Positions 8,966 through 17,696 are shown, numbered from the stretch's first letter. The stretch: DNA of 64,000 nt from an uncultured Elusimicrobia bacterium (GCA_903867985.1 CAIPTO010000082.1:1-64000); one strand, 5' to 3'. Notes: generated by a model not told the origin, from the letters alone. Numbers and translations: made by a program.

Positions 8966-8975
8966 GGGGGGGGGG
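8966..8975. repeat. Ten-base G homopolymer in an intergenic gap
   Basis: A run of ten G (ten C on the coding strand of the flanking minus-strand genes) lies between the receiver protein gene and the small membrane protein gene. Nothing else is evident in 8871-9015. Confidence 0.7.
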
Positions 8976-9015
8976 CGGCTGCGTTCCGCGCATGATTGCG
9001 GCCGGCAGGGAGGCG

Positions 9016-9390
9016 CTATTTGTTTAAGATACGGCGTTCAAGAACCTTGATCCTGGCCAGTAGGATGTCGTTGTTAAAGGGTTTGGGCAGGTAGTCGTCC
9101 GCCCCTGTTTCATAGCCGCGCACCTGGTCTTTGGCTTGTGTCATGACGGTCAGCATGAGTACGGGCATCTTCTTAAATCTGCCGTCCCTTCTTATGTGGT
9201 TCAAGAGTTCAAATCCGTCCATCTCCGGCATGTTCACGTCCAGCACCGCCATATCCGCCCCGTCGGCCTTAAGCCTCTCCCAAGCCAGGAGTCCGTTCAT
9301 CTCCGCGGCCACCTCGTAACCCGCTTCGGTAAGTACTTCAGCCAGCAGGTCCCTGAAAACATCGTTGTCTTCGGCTATCAGTATTTTCAT
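9016..9390 (-). CDS. Single-domain response regulator (CheY-like)
   Basis: A 124-residue stand-alone receiver domain. The key residues are all present: the acidic pair in AEDND near residues 7-9, phospho-acceptor Asp in VLDVNMPEMDG near residue 52, the conserved Thr in LMLTVMT, and the Lys in LPKPF near residue 104. It should accept phosphate from a histidine kinase and signal by protein contact. Its start overlaps the stop of the upstream winged-helix gene by 4 bases, so the two are translationally coupled. No kinase is adjacent. Confidence 0.93.
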   Translation of the reverse strand: MKILIAEDNDVFRDLLAEVLTEAGYEVAAEMNGLLAWERLKADGADMAVLDVNMPEMDGFELLNHIRRDGRFKKMPVLMLTVMTQAKDQVRGYETGADDYLPKPFNNDILLARIKVLERRILNK

Positions 9391-10115
9391 AAATTTCCCT
9401 CCGCCCTGCCTTTATAAGTGTATCCGGTTCCGTAAACTGTTTTTATATTTTCCCCGTATGATCCCAATTTGTGTCTCAAAGATTCCACATGTTTATCGAT
9501 GGTTTCAAAATTGACATGGCCGGATTTTTCCTGCCAGATAGTCTCCATCAGGGATTTTCTTGAAACCACGTGGTTTTCGTTCCCCAGGAGCATGAAAAAA
9601 ATTTCAAATTCTTTAGGCGTTAGATCGTCAAGGATTTTGTTTTTGCCCGAGGGCAGGCGCAATTTAACGGTTTTTGCGGCTCTGTCCGTTTCAATATGCC
9701 CGTCCGCGGACTTGATCAGGGTCCTGGCCATGTTCAGGCTGGGTAAAAGACGCCGCATGTGGGCTTTTGTTTTTGAAAGCAGCACCTCTTCGTCTATATC
9801 GCTGGTTATAAAATCGTCGGCTCCGTTCTCAAGGAAACCGGAGATATCCGAATTGGAGACTTTGCCCGGGCGGCTGAAGACTATTACCGCGATATTATTC
9901 CTTCCGTTCAGGAGGGTTTTAAGATCCCCGGGTGAAGCGAGCCCGTCGGCGCATATTTCCACGAACGCCAGTCCCCAGGCGTCCTTAGATATACTGTTGA
10001 TCGCCGCCAGGTTCGGGAGCGGAGTGACGCTGAAACGCGCTCTGGAAAACACGCTGCGCCATTTGTCGGATGTTTCCCCGTCCTGGGTGACAAGCCATAA
10101 AGTGAATTTAATCAT
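9387..10115 (-). CDS. OmpR-type winged-helix regulator with a degenerate receiver domain
   Basis: A 242-residue protein: a receiver-like N-terminal domain (about 1-120) and an OmpR/PhoB winged helix (about 145-235; LTPKEFEIFFMLL, IDKHVESLRHKLG, VYGTGYTYKG). The receiver lacks the normal chemistry. The phospho-acceptor region reads GLAFVEICADG, with Glu where Asp is expected, and the usual Lys is replaced near ADDFITSDID. It is therefore probably not phosphorylated in the standard way; Glu could mimic the active state. It is coupled to the CheY-like gene downstream and diverges from the MotA-like operon across a 190-bp region with two inverted repeats, which it may bind. That last point is inference. 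Confidence 0.88.
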   Translation of the reverse strand: MIKFTLWLVTQDGETSDKWRSVFSRARFSVTPLPNLAAINSISKDAWGLAFVEICADGLASPGDLKTLLNGRNNIAVIVFSRPGKVSNSDISGFLENGADDFITSDIDEEVLLSKTKAHMRRLLPSLNMARTLIKSADGHIETDRAAKTVKLRLPSGKNKILDDLTPKEFEIFFMLLGNENHVVSRKSLMETIWQEKSGHVNFETIDKHVESLRHKLGSYGENIKTVYGTGYTYKGRAEGNL

Positions 10116-10163
10116 AATGCGTAATCCGGGTATTATATAATAAGTACCACATATATCCGATAT

Positions 10164-10199
10164 GTCCGGCTATATCTGAAACTCTAAATTTGGCCGGAC
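10164..10199. repeat. Inverted repeat GTCCGGC/GCCGGAC in divergent promoter region
   Basis: GTCCGGC at 10164-10170 and GCCGGAC at 10193-10199 are perfect 7-bp inverted copies 22 bases apart, between the winged-helix regulator gene and the MotA-like gene. The spacing suits either a regulator dimer site or a hairpin. Confidence 0.5.
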
Positions 10200-10205
10200 C
10201 ATGAG

Positions 10206-10249
10206 CTGACTATACCAATGGCGTTGTTATAATGTAATATTATTATAAC
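10206..10249 (+). promoter_or_regulatory. Candidate promoter and palindromic operator of the MotA-like operon
   Basis: CTGACT (10206-10211), a 16-base spacer, and a perfect TATAAT (10228-10233) make a plausible promoter. The -10 box lies inside a perfect inverted repeat, GTTATAAT-N8-ATTATAAC (10226-10249), which would place a bound protein over the -10 and start region. The operator role is inferred. Confidence 0.45.
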
Positions 10250-10305
10250 TTTTCTGAAACATCGTTTCCGTACAATTTAACTGAACGGTACAAAGGGAGA
10301 TTACT

Positions 10306-11043
10306 ATGGATTTAAGTACTATTTTCGGAGTATTCGCTTTCGCGCTGCTTATTTTCGTGGGTATAATCACCCACCAGCTTACAGATTCGCTGGTGAATCT
10401 GCACGGCGTTTTCGTCGTGCTCGGCGGCTGTTTTGTGGCTATGCTGCTTAACACTCCGCTTAAACACCTGGTCAAAGCGTTTGTGGGACTGAAATCGCTT
10501 ATGCTGGATGATAATAGCGATGTTCAAAAGATCATCCCCGTTATGACCAGTCTGGCGGAGCAGTGCCGCATGAGGGGGCTGTCCGCTCTTAAGGACGCTG
10601 ATCCTGCCATTGCAAAAGGCTTTCTGAGCCGAGTCTCGCTGGCCGCGCTGGAGTACAACGACTTTAATTTCGTAAAGCAGGTAATTGAACAGGAAATTAA
10701 CCAGGGGGCCGATGAGACCAATGAAGTTGCGAATGTCTACCGGACAATGAGTCTTCTTATGCCCATGTTCGGCCTGCTTGGTACGCTGATCGGTATCATA
10801 GGCGTGCTGCGCGATCTCGCCAACCCGGAAAACGTCGGTCCGGCAATGGGCGTAGCCATAACTTCGGCTTTTTACGGCATCTTCCTGGCTAATATGGTTT
10901 GCGTTCCTATAGCCGGCAAGATCCGCTCCAGGATCTGGCTGGACGTTAAAATGAAGTCCATGATCCTGGACGGCGTTCTGGAAATAATGAAAGGCAGCAT
11001 TCCTATAGTTGTGGAGCGGAGGCTGCAGGCTTATCTGGGTTAG
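10306..11043 (+). CDS. MotA/TolQ/ExbB-type proton channel, MotA subfamily
   Basis: A 245-residue stator-type membrane protein. Two N-terminal helices (about 1-48) precede a cytoplasmic domain. The two conserved proton-channel helices are at about 148-170 (MPMFGLLGTLIGIIGVL) and 180-205 (VGPAMGVAITSAFYGIFLANMV). The Gly-rich helix and the GPAMGVAITSAFYG motif are characteristic of MotA/PomA. It should form a proton- or sodium-driven motor with the MotB-like protein encoded two genes downstream. No flagellin, rod, hook or switch genes occur in the window. Confidence 0.9.
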   Translation: MDLSTIFGVFAFALLIFVGIITHQLTDSLVNLHGVFVVLGGCFVAMLLNTPLKHLVKAFVGLKSLMLDDNSDVQKIIPVMTSLAEQCRMRGLSALKDADPAIAKGFLSRVSLAALEYNDFNFVKQVIEQEINQGADETNEVANVYRTMSLLMPMFGLLGTLIGIIGVLRDLANPENVGPAMGVAITSAFYGIFLANMVCVPIAGKIRSRIWLDVKMKSMILDGVLEIMKGSIPIVVERRLQAYLG

Positions 11044-11118
11044 CCCGGTCTTTTCGGTCGCCGCGACATCTGTTTTGAGCGTGCGTTAAAGAAGCACCTA
11101 AGGTTTCGGGGAATATTT

Positions 11119-12471
11119 ATGGAAAAGAAAAACTCGCTTTTCGCCGGATTGAATTCAGCCCCGGCCTCCCCGTTCTCTCCGGCGGCCGCGCCCAAACCGG
11201 CTGCTTCTGATCAGGATATTACGGCTCTTAAGCAGAAGATGGAGGCGCTGGAGGGGAGTATCGCCGCCGTGCTTGAGAAAAAAATAGGAGAGGCTTTAAA
11301 AGGCTCCGTTTCGGCCGCGCCCAGGCCTCCTGACATGAGCGCTCAATTTTTGCTGGCCAGAATAGGCGAGCTGGATAAACGGCTGGAAGAATTTACCCGC
11401 AGCGCCACAGTGTCTTCTACACAGATGAAAAATATTGAGGAGTCCAAGATCAGCGCCCGCCGCGAGATAGAGGATCTGCTTAAAGTTGTGCGCGAGCAGC
11501 AGAAGTATTCCGAGCTCGACCGCCAGATGCACGATCAGCTTGAGAAATCCTGGCGCCGGGTGGAAGAGCTGGAAAAAAAGCTGATGGATTTTTACGGCTC
11601 GATCCTGGCCGGCCAGCAGAAGAAAGAAGATATAGACGGCATGCTTTCCAGAGACCTCGGCGGCAGGATAGAGGCGCTGGCCGCAAGGCTTGAACTGCAC
11701 ACGCAGGCTGTGGAGACTAAACTTCTGGCTCAGAGCGCTTCCCTTGCGGCGGTGGCTGATATAAAAAAAGAAGTTATGGCAGAACTCGGCAGGACCCGCG
11801 AGGAAACCATAGCTCTCGGAAAGGAGCAGGCCGCGGCTTTGCGGACCATGTTTGAGGAACTTATGCCGGGCTCGGTTACCGCCGAACTTGAGCGGAGCCG
11901 CCGGGACGCGGCCGAAGAAATAGGGCTTTTTAAGAAAGAGTTCTCCGGATATATGGCTGACATGCGGGTAATGCTTGATAATTTTAACCGCGCGGCGCGT
12001 GAGAACCTGGTCAGAGCTGAGGGGGTGCAGGAATCCGTCGCCAAAAATACGGCAGACACCGCCGCCCTTCTCAAGGGTAATTTTGAAAAGATAAGCGAAA
12101 CTCTGGACCGCGAAGGCGGCAAATTCCTGTCTGAACTTGAGCAGCGCAACAGGCGGCACTTTGAAGCCCTGAACACGAAATACGCGGATGCTCTTTCGAA
12201 CGCGTCCGTGCTGGATTTTATCGGCGCGTCGGCGGACGCTTCACTAAAAAAGATGGCGGCTCTGGAAGAGACGCTTTCCGGCCTGATAAATCAGGTAGAT
12301 AAAGACAGACTCAGCGCGGCGCTGGGAGTTTCCGGCATGCTTATCCGTAAAAATTTTGAGGCCATGGAAGCGCTGCTGGCCGGGATCAGGCAGGACGCGT
12401 CCGGGCTTGAACGGATTAAAAATGAGACTGGCGAAAAATTAAAAGGCGTTTTCAGAGAAGGCGGCAAATAA
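11119..12471 (+). CDS. Coiled-coil protein between MotA-like and MotB-like genes
   Basis: I recognise no domain in this 450-residue protein. After an Ala/Pro-rich N-terminal 40 residues, nearly all of it is charged heptad-type sequence (for example LKQKMEALEGSIAAVLEKK, LDKRLEEFTR, DQLEKSWRRVEELEKKLMD), so an extended parallel coiled coil is likely. No signal peptide or membrane helix is visible, which puts it in the cytoplasm. The gene lies between the two stator-type genes, 4 bases before the MotB-like start. A structural or regulatory part of the same motor, for example a rod attached to the MotA cytoplasmic face, is a reasonable inference. Confidence 0.75.
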   Translation: MEKKNSLFAGLNSAPASPFSPAAAPKPAASDQDITALKQKMEALEGSIAAVLEKKIGEALKGSVSAAPRPPDMSAQFLLARIGELDKRLEEFTRSATVSSTQMKNIEESKISARREIEDLLKVVREQQKYSELDRQMHDQLEKSWRRVEELEKKLMDFYGSILAGQQKKEDIDGMLSRDLGGRIEALAARLELHTQAVETKLLAQSASLAAVADIKKEVMAELGRTREETIALGKEQAAALRTMFEELMPGSVTAELERSRRDAAEEIGLFKKEFSGYMADMRVMLDNFNRAARENLVRAEGVQESVAKNTADTAALLKGNFEKISETLDREGGKFLSELEQRNRRHFEALNTKYADALSNASVLDFIGASADASLKKMAALEETLSGLINQVDKDRLSAALGVSGMLIRKNFEAMEALLAGIRQDASGLERIKNETGEKLKGVFREGGK

Positions 12472-12475
12472 CGCT

Positions 12476-13165
12476 ATGATACACCGAAACCGGAGGGAAG
12501 AACTGGAAAATCAGCTGAACAAGGGCGCTCTTTGGGCCGTCACCTACGGCGACCTTATGAGCTACCTGATGATATTCTTTCTGGTTCTCTTCTCTTTCTC
12601 CATAGCGAAGACTGACAAGGCCAAGACCCGTAAATACGAAGAGTCGCTTGTAAACATCCAGAAAGCTTTCGGCGGTAAGTTAGACAAAAAACAGGTTGAG
12701 CGCGCCAAAGCCCAGGATCAGGAAGATAAAGTGGCCGACAAGCTCAAGGAGAGCATGGCGAACAATCAGATGTCCAACCTGGTCCAGATAGATTCTAACG
12801 AACACAGGGTGAGGCTGGTTCTGACCGAAGCGGTACTTTTTGATTCCGGCAAGGCGGACCTGAGGGGGCGGGCTAAAGACGTTCTTAAATCCATAGCCGA
12901 GGAGCTAAAGAAGCTGCCCAACGAAGTGCAGGTCGAGGGTCATACCGACAACGTGCCGATACGTGCCGGGCGGTACGCCACCAACTGGGAACTGTCTATG
13001 GCCCGGGCCTACAGCGTTATACAATTTTTGGAATCGACAGGCATGGATCCCAAGAAACTGGCCGGAATCGGCTATGGGGAGAACCGGGCGGTGGCGGAAA
13101 ATACCACTATAGAGGGACGAGCCAAGAACCGCCGCATAGAGATCTCGCTGCTGAAGACCGATTAA
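12476..13165 (+). CDS. MotB-like stator protein with OmpA peptidoglycan-binding domain
   Basis: A 229-residue protein. One N-terminal membrane helix carries the ion-carrying Asp in TYGDLMSYLMIFF (near residue 25). A linker with a possible plug region follows, then an OmpA/MotB C-terminal domain (about 115-227): VLFDSGKADL, VEGHTDNVPI, NWELSMARA and GYGENRAVAENTTIEGRAKNRRIEI. The NxxLSxxRA and NRR motifs bind diaminopimelate peptidoglycan in the family. It should anchor the MotA-like channel to the wall. The start lies 4 bases after the coiled-coil gene stop. Confidence 0.92.
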   Translation: MIHRNRREELENQLNKGALWAVTYGDLMSYLMIFFLVLFSFSIAKTDKAKTRKYEESLVNIQKAFGGKLDKKQVERAKAQDQEDKVADKLKESMANNQMSNLVQIDSNEHRVRLVLTEAVLFDSGKADLRGRAKDVLKSIAEELKKLPNEVQVEGHTDNVPIRAGRYATNWELSMARAYSVIQFLESTGMDPKKLAGIGYGENRAVAENTTIEGRAKNRRIEISLLKTD

Positions 13166-13220
13166 GATTCCCTGAGTCAAAATAACTTTTTAAGTCAACC
13201 CCGAAAAGTCAGGTTCCTTT

Positions 13221-13247
13221 TTGATGTTTTTGTGCCCCAAACATCAA
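13221..13247. repeat. Inverted repeat upstream of ileS
   Basis: TTGATGTTT (13221-13229) and AAACATCAA (13239-13247) are perfect 9-bp inverted copies around a 9-base loop. No T-run follows. The repeat lies 20 bases before a TATAAT and may act as an operator or mark the end of the stator operon. Confidence 0.5.
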
Positions 13248-13267
13248 AGGGAGCCCGTTATATTTTG

Positions 13268-13273
13268 TATAAT
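13268..13273 (+). promoter_or_regulatory. Candidate -10 box of ileS
   Basis: A perfect TATAAT lies 40 bases before the ileS start. No convincing -35 box sits at the right distance. The upstream inverted repeat would overlap that position. No T-box-like leader is visible. Confidence 0.35.
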
Positions 13274-13313
13274 TACTCTGATTTATACGTCACGATACGA
13301 GGATACTACACAG

Positions 13314-16175
13314 ATGACCACTGAAAACATGGACTACTCCAAAACGGTTTTTCTGCCTAAGACGGCTTTCTCCATGAAAGCCGACTTGCCAAAAAAAGAG
13401 CCCGGCCTGCTGGAGTTCTGGAATAAAATAAACCTTTACGCCAAAATGCTGGAAAAACGCAAAGACGCCAAGCCTTATATCCTGCACGACGGGCCGCCGT
13501 ACGCCAACGGCCACATTCATATCGGCCACGCCCTGAATAAACTCCTAAAGGACATGACGGTAAAGTCCCGCTGCCTCACCGGTCATTATACACCCTATGT
13601 TCCCGGCTGGGACTGTCACGGCCTTCCCATAGAGCAGGCCCTGCTCAAAGAACTGAAGATGGGCAAAAGGCATATTGACGACGTAGCCGCTTTCAGGAAA
13701 AAGGCCAGGGAATTCGCCGGGAAATTTATAGACATACAGCGCGAAGAATTTAAGCGCCTGGGGATCATGGCCGATTGGGCTAATCCGTATATCACCATGT
13801 CCAACGACTACGAGGGCACGGTCATAAAAGCTTTCCGTGAACTGCTGGAAAAAGGCCATATTCACCGGGACAAGAAGACTATTTACTGGTGCATCTCCTG
13901 CGAGACCGCCCTGGCCGACGCAGAGGTTGAATACAAGGACAAGACGTCGCCGTCCGTCTATGTTAAATTCCCGCTCCGGGACCCTTCAATATCTCTTTTC
14001 GGCGCCGCAGTCGAAGGGAGAAAGGTTTCTATCGTTATCTGGACCACCACGCCCTGGACCCTGCCGTCCAATATGGCGGCCGCCGTCTCGAAAGAAGAAA
14101 CCTACCGTCTGCTGAACATAGATGGGGAATATCTGGTAGTGGCCGATAAACTGGCGGATTCTTTCCTTGCCGAAACCGGCGTTAATGCTTCTAAGGGCGC
14201 GCAGATCCCGGGCGAAAAATTGGTGGGCCTGAAATACGACCATTGCCTTGCGCCGCATATGCCTGAAAGCCGCCGCTTTCCAAGGGTCATAATCTCCACT
14301 GATTTCGTGGATATGTCCACCGGCACGGGCATCGTGCATATAGCGCCCGGACACGGAGAAGAAGACTTTCACGCCGGCAAGAAATGGGGGCTTGAAGTGT
14401 TCTGTCCGGTAAACGAGGAAGGCCGCTTCACCGCTGACGCCGGCATATTTGAGGGGCTGAAAGTTTTTGAGGCAAATGAAAAAGTGCTTGAAACTTTGAA
14501 AGGAGACGGATTGCTGCTCGGCTCCAAGGTCATATCTCACAGCTATCCGCACTGCTGGCGCTGCAAACAGCCTGTCATCTTTCGCGCCACTGAGCAATGG
14601 TTTCTCAAGGTGGACCTGAAAGACCTGCGCGGAGCGCTGCTTAAGGAAGCCGACAAGGTAGAGTGGATCCCCAAAGCCGGCCACGAGCGTATGGTTTCAA
14701 TGCTCAAACAGCGGCCAGACTGGTGCCTTTCCCGCCAGAGATACTGGGGGACTCCGATCATGGCTCTGTACTGCGAGGACTGCGGCAAGCCTCAGACAGA
14801 CAGCGGCCTGCTGAAAGGCTTTGAGGAAAGAGTGTTCAGCGAAGGCAGCGATTTTTGGTTCTCCGAAGATGTTAAAAGCTTGCTCCCCACGGGGTATAAA
14901 TGCGCCTGCGGCGGAACCGCGTTCCGCAAAGAAAAAGACATCATGGACGTATGGCTGGATTCGGGCGTTTCCTGGTACGCGGTCTTAAAAGACAAAAAAA
15001 GGTTCCCGGTGACCGGTAGCCAATCCGCCCTGTCACCTATGACCGCTGGTTCCGCCTACCCCGCCGACATGTACCTGGAAGGTTCCGACCAGCACCGCGG
15101 CTGGTTCCAGACCTCGCTTATTCCGTCGGTGGCGCTCAACGGCCATCCGCCCTATAAGACAGTGCTTACCCACGGCTTCGTCCTGGACGACCACGGCCGG
15201 GCCATGCATAAATCCATGGGCAATGTCGTAGCTCCCCAGGAAGTAATAACCAAGTACGGCGCCGAAGTGCTGCGCCTCTGGGTGGCTCTGAGCGACTATT
15301 CAGAGGATATCCGCATTTCAGACAAGCTTCTCAGCGGCCCCATAGACACCTACCGCAAGATCCGCAACACTATGCGCTACCTGCTCGGGAATTTGAGCGA
15401 CTTTAAACCCGAAAACAGGCTTGAGGAAGCCCGCCTTCTGGAGATAGACCGCTATATACTTATGCGCCTGGCTGAAGTCACAGCTAAGGTGCGCGGACAT
15501 TATGAAGCATTCGAGTTCCGTCAGGCCATACGCGCCGTCACGGATTTCTGCATATTGGACCTTTCGGCTTTTTATCTGGACGCTATTAAGGACCGGCTAT
15601 ACACTTATAGCGCGGATTCCGTGGAGCGCCGCTCAGCCCAGACCGCGCTTTACGACATACTGACCGCCGTTCTTAAGATGATCAGCCCTGTGCTGTCGTT
15701 CACGGCCGAGGAAGGTTGGCAGACGCTTAAGGCCGAGATAGCGCCGGGGCTTGAAGAGAGCGTTTTCCTGACCGACTACCCCCGATTTGCGGACTCACGG
15801 CTGAATAAAGAGCTTGGAGAAAAATGGGCGCGCATGATGGGGCTGCGCGAAACAGTTACTAAGGCCATAGAGGAGCGCCGCCGCGAAACCGTCGTCGGCT
15901 CTTCGCTGGAGGCCAAAGTCACTTTCCGTACCTCCGGCGCGGATATGAATAAATTCCTTTCCGATACGCTGTCTTTCTGGCCTCAGATACTTATCGTTTC
16001 ATCCTGCGCGCTTGAGTTTGACCCCGCGGCCGGGGAGTTTGAGGTCCGGGTGGAGCATGCGGACGGAGACAAGTGCCCGCGCTGCTGGCAATGGAAGAAG
16101 GATATAGGGGCGGATGCCGCGCGCGCCGGGGTCTGCGGCCGCTGCGCCGAAGCCCTGAATAAAATAAAGGCCTGA
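13314..16175 (+). CDS. ileS: Isoleucyl-tRNA synthetase
   Basis: Charges tRNA-Ile with isoleucine in the cytoplasm; 953 residues, normal for the bacterial enzyme. Class I motifs are HIHIGH near residue 67 and MHKSMGN (the KMSKS loop) near residue 631. The editing domain (CP1) includes VIWTTTPWTLPSN, and the C-terminal zinc finger shows CPRCW near residue 922 and CGRC near 946. I start at the ATG at 13314, preceded by GAGGA; the frame extends 31 codons further up without support. A roughly 20-residue segment with the sequence RFPVTGSQSALSPMTAG lies just before YPADMYLEGSDQHRGW, where most family members have a shorter link. lspA follows immediately. Confidence 0.97.
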   Translation: MTTENMDYSKTVFLPKTAFSMKADLPKKEPGLLEFWNKINLYAKMLEKRKDAKPYILHDGPPYANGHIHIGHALNKLLKDMTVKSRCLTGHYTPYVPGWDCHGLPIEQALLKELKMGKRHIDDVAAFRKKAREFAGKFIDIQREEFKRLGIMADWANPYITMSNDYEGTVIKAFRELLEKGHIHRDKKTIYWCISCETALADAEVEYKDKTSPSVYVKFPLRDPSISLFGAAVEGRKVSIVIWTTTPWTLPSNMAAAVSKEETYRLLNIDGEYLVVADKLADSFLAETGVNASKGAQIPGEKLVGLKYDHCLAPHMPESRRFPRVIISTDFVDMSTGTGIVHIAPGHGEEDFHAGKKWGLEVFCPVNEEGRFTADAGIFEGLKVFEANEKVLETLKGDGLLLGSKVISHSYPHCWRCKQPVIFRATEQWFLKVDLKDLRGALLKEADKVEWIPKAGHERMVSMLKQRPDWCLSRQRYWGTPIMALYCEDCGKPQTDSGLLKGFEERVFSEGSDFWFSEDVKSLLPTGYKCACGGTAFRKEKDIMDVWLDSGVSWYAVLKDKKRFPVTGSQSALSPMTAGSAYPADMYLEGSDQHRGWFQTSLIPSVALNGHPPYKTVLTHGFVLDDHGRAMHKSMGNVVAPQEVITKYGAEVLRLWVALSDYSEDIRISDKLLSGPIDTYRKIRNTMRYLLGNLSDFKPENRLEEARLLEIDRYILMRLAEVTAKVRGHYEAFEFRQAIRAVTDFCILDLSAFYLDAIKDRLYTYSADSVERRSAQTALYDILTAVLKMISPVLSFTAEEGWQTLKAEIAPGLEESVFLTDYPRFADSRLNKELGEKWARMMGLRETVTKAIEERRRETVVGSSLEAKVTFRTSGADMNKFLSDTLSFWPQILIVSSCALEFDPAAGEFEVRVEHADGDKCPRCWQWKKDIGADAARAGVCGRCAEALNKIKA

Positions 16176-16191
16176 ACCGGGACACTGGACT

Positions 16192-16671
16192 ATGGGTCTA
16201 TTTGTAAACGCCTGTGAGAAAATTAAGACCCCCGGTTTACTTCTCCGGGGCTTTGAACCGGCATTGGTGCTGGCGATTTTTTCCCTGGACCGCTTCACTA
16301 AGGCCCTCGCTATTAAACATCTGTACCTCAAATCTGAGGTGATCCTGCCTTTTTTAAGGTTTACGTACGTTGAAAATACCGGCGTGGCTTTCGGTATGTT
16401 CAGAGATAGCAATAATTTCTTTATCGCTTTTTCCGTCGTTCTTATCGCCGCGCTGCTGGTTTTCAGGATGAAATGTTCCGTGCGCGGCCTGGCCGCCACC
16501 GCGGGCTTTGCGCTGGTTTTGGGAGGGGCTTTGGGCAACCTCTACGACAGAATATTTTACGGGTTTGTGGCGGATTTTTTCGATTTTTCTTTTTTCCCTG
16601 CGGTTTTCAACGTCGCCGACAGTGCGATAACGGTCGGAGCCTTTTTTCTGATATTAGGCCTCAGGGAATGA
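16192..16671 (+). CDS. lspA: Lipoprotein signal peptidase (signal peptidase II)
   Basis: An inner-membrane aspartic protease that cleaves the signal peptide of diacylglyceryl-modified prolipoproteins. 159 residues, four hydrophobic segments. Family motifs are intact: VENTGVAFGMF, GGALGNLYDR, VADFFDF and FNVADSAI, the last two regions containing the conserved Asp residues. It begins 17 bases after ileS; the ileS-lspA order is common in bacteria. The window encodes at least two candidate substrates (the TPR lipoprotein next door and the peptidase-MA-like protein). Confidence 0.96.
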   Translation: MGLFVNACEKIKTPGLLLRGFEPALVLAIFSLDRFTKALAIKHLYLKSEVILPFLRFTYVENTGVAFGMFRDSNNFFIAFSVVLIAALLVFRMKCSVRGLAATAGFALVLGGALGNLYDRIFYGFVADFFDFSFFPAVFNVADSAITVGAFFLILGLRE

Positions 16672-16724
16672 TTTCAAGGAGTTAGCGGAGTTACTGTCTT
16701 GCTGCCGCGCTGTCTGTAATTTTT

Positions 16725-17696
16725 ATGAAAAAATATCTCGCTATTCTAACCCTGCTGGTTTTTACGGCCGCCTGCAACAGGTCGCCTGAATATTATTTTG
16801 AGCAGGGGAACCGTCTGGCTTTGTCCGGCCGGAGTATGGAGTCCGTTGAGATGTATAACAAGGCCCTGTTGCTGAAGAAGAAGTACCCTGAAGCTCTTAC
16901 TTCCCGGGCTCTGGTTTATGAAAAGCTCGGTGACAGGCAGAAGGCCGCGTACGACTATCAGAAGGCCATAGATATGGACCCGTCATACGGCCCGGCCTAC
17001 AATAATCTGGCCGCGCTTTACCTGGACTCCGGAGAATACGCCGCGGCGGTCAGCCGTCTTTCCTCAGCTTTGGAGTTGGACCCCTCTTATGCGTACGCTT
17101 ATCTCAACCGGGGTATAGCCCGCTATAAACTTTCCGACTATCCCGGCTCCATGGCCGACCTGAACAGGGCGATAGAACTGGATCCCAAACTTGAATTGGC
17201 GCGATATCAGCGCGCCCTTGCCGCGGTCAAGCTGGGCGACTCTGTAACGGCGCTAGGGGATTTGAATTTACTGCTGAGCGCCAATCCCGGCTCCGCCCCG
17301 GTGTGGTTTGCGCGCGGCCGCCTTAAGTATAACGCAAAAGATTATCCCGGCGCGATCGAAGATCTTAAAAAAGCCGTGGAGCTCAAACCCGGCGCCGGGG
17401 CTTATCTTTACTGGCGCACCCTTGCGGTTTTAAAGACCGGCCGATACGACGACGCGCTGAAAGACCTGAACCTCATACTGCAGGCCGCTCCTGCTTACGC
17501 GCGCGCCTGGCTTCTCAAAGGCGACGTTCATGCGCTTATGCGAAATTTGCCTGCGGCCCGTGAAAGCTATTCAAGAGCGCTGGCGCTGGACCCAGCCAAC
17601 ACCGGGCTTTACATGGTCAGAATGTCCGCCCTTGACCGTCCTGTTCCGGCTACGGTAATGAAGCCCGCGAAGAAGGGGCGAAAAAAGACTAAATAA
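16725..17696 (+). CDS. TPR repeat lipoprotein
   Basis: A 323-residue predicted lipoprotein. The N-terminus MKKYLAILTLLVFTAAC has a basic start, hydrophobic core and lipobox TAAC with Cys17 as the lipidated residue. About eight tetratricopeptide repeats follow, each ending in an AIELDP-like block (KAIDMDPSYGPAYNNLAALY, SALELDPSYAYAYLNRGIA and so on), and the C-terminus is Lys-rich. TPR lipoproteins usually scaffold envelope complexes; the partner is unknown. Confidence 0.88.
   Translation: MKKYLAILTLLVFTAACNRSPEYYFEQGNRLALSGRSMESVEMYNKALLLKKKYPEALTSRALVYEKLGDRQKAAYDYQKAIDMDPSYGPAYNNLAALYLDSGEYAAAVSRLSSALELDPSYAYAYLNRGIARYKLSDYPGSMADLNRAIELDPKLELARYQRALAAVKLGDSVTALGDLNLLLSANPGSAPVWFARGRLKYNAKDYPGAIEDLKKAVELKPGAGAYLYWRTLAVLKTGRYDDALKDLNLILQAAPAYARAWLLKGDVHALMRNLPAARESYSRALALDPANTGLYMVRMSALDRPVPATVMKPAKKGRKKTK

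Noticed and set aside
10306-13165. Zorya anti-phage system
   Set aside because: Only the channel and wall-anchor type proteins are present. The tail is a separate gene and no helicase or nuclease partner lies nearby.
10306-13165. Flagellar motor
   Set aside because: No other flagellar gene occurs in 64 kb; stator-like pairs have non-flagellar uses.
13166-13313. T-box riboswitch upstream of ileS
   Set aside because: The only structure is a 9-bp inverted repeat; there is no T-box sequence or terminator, and the leader after the TATAAT is too short.
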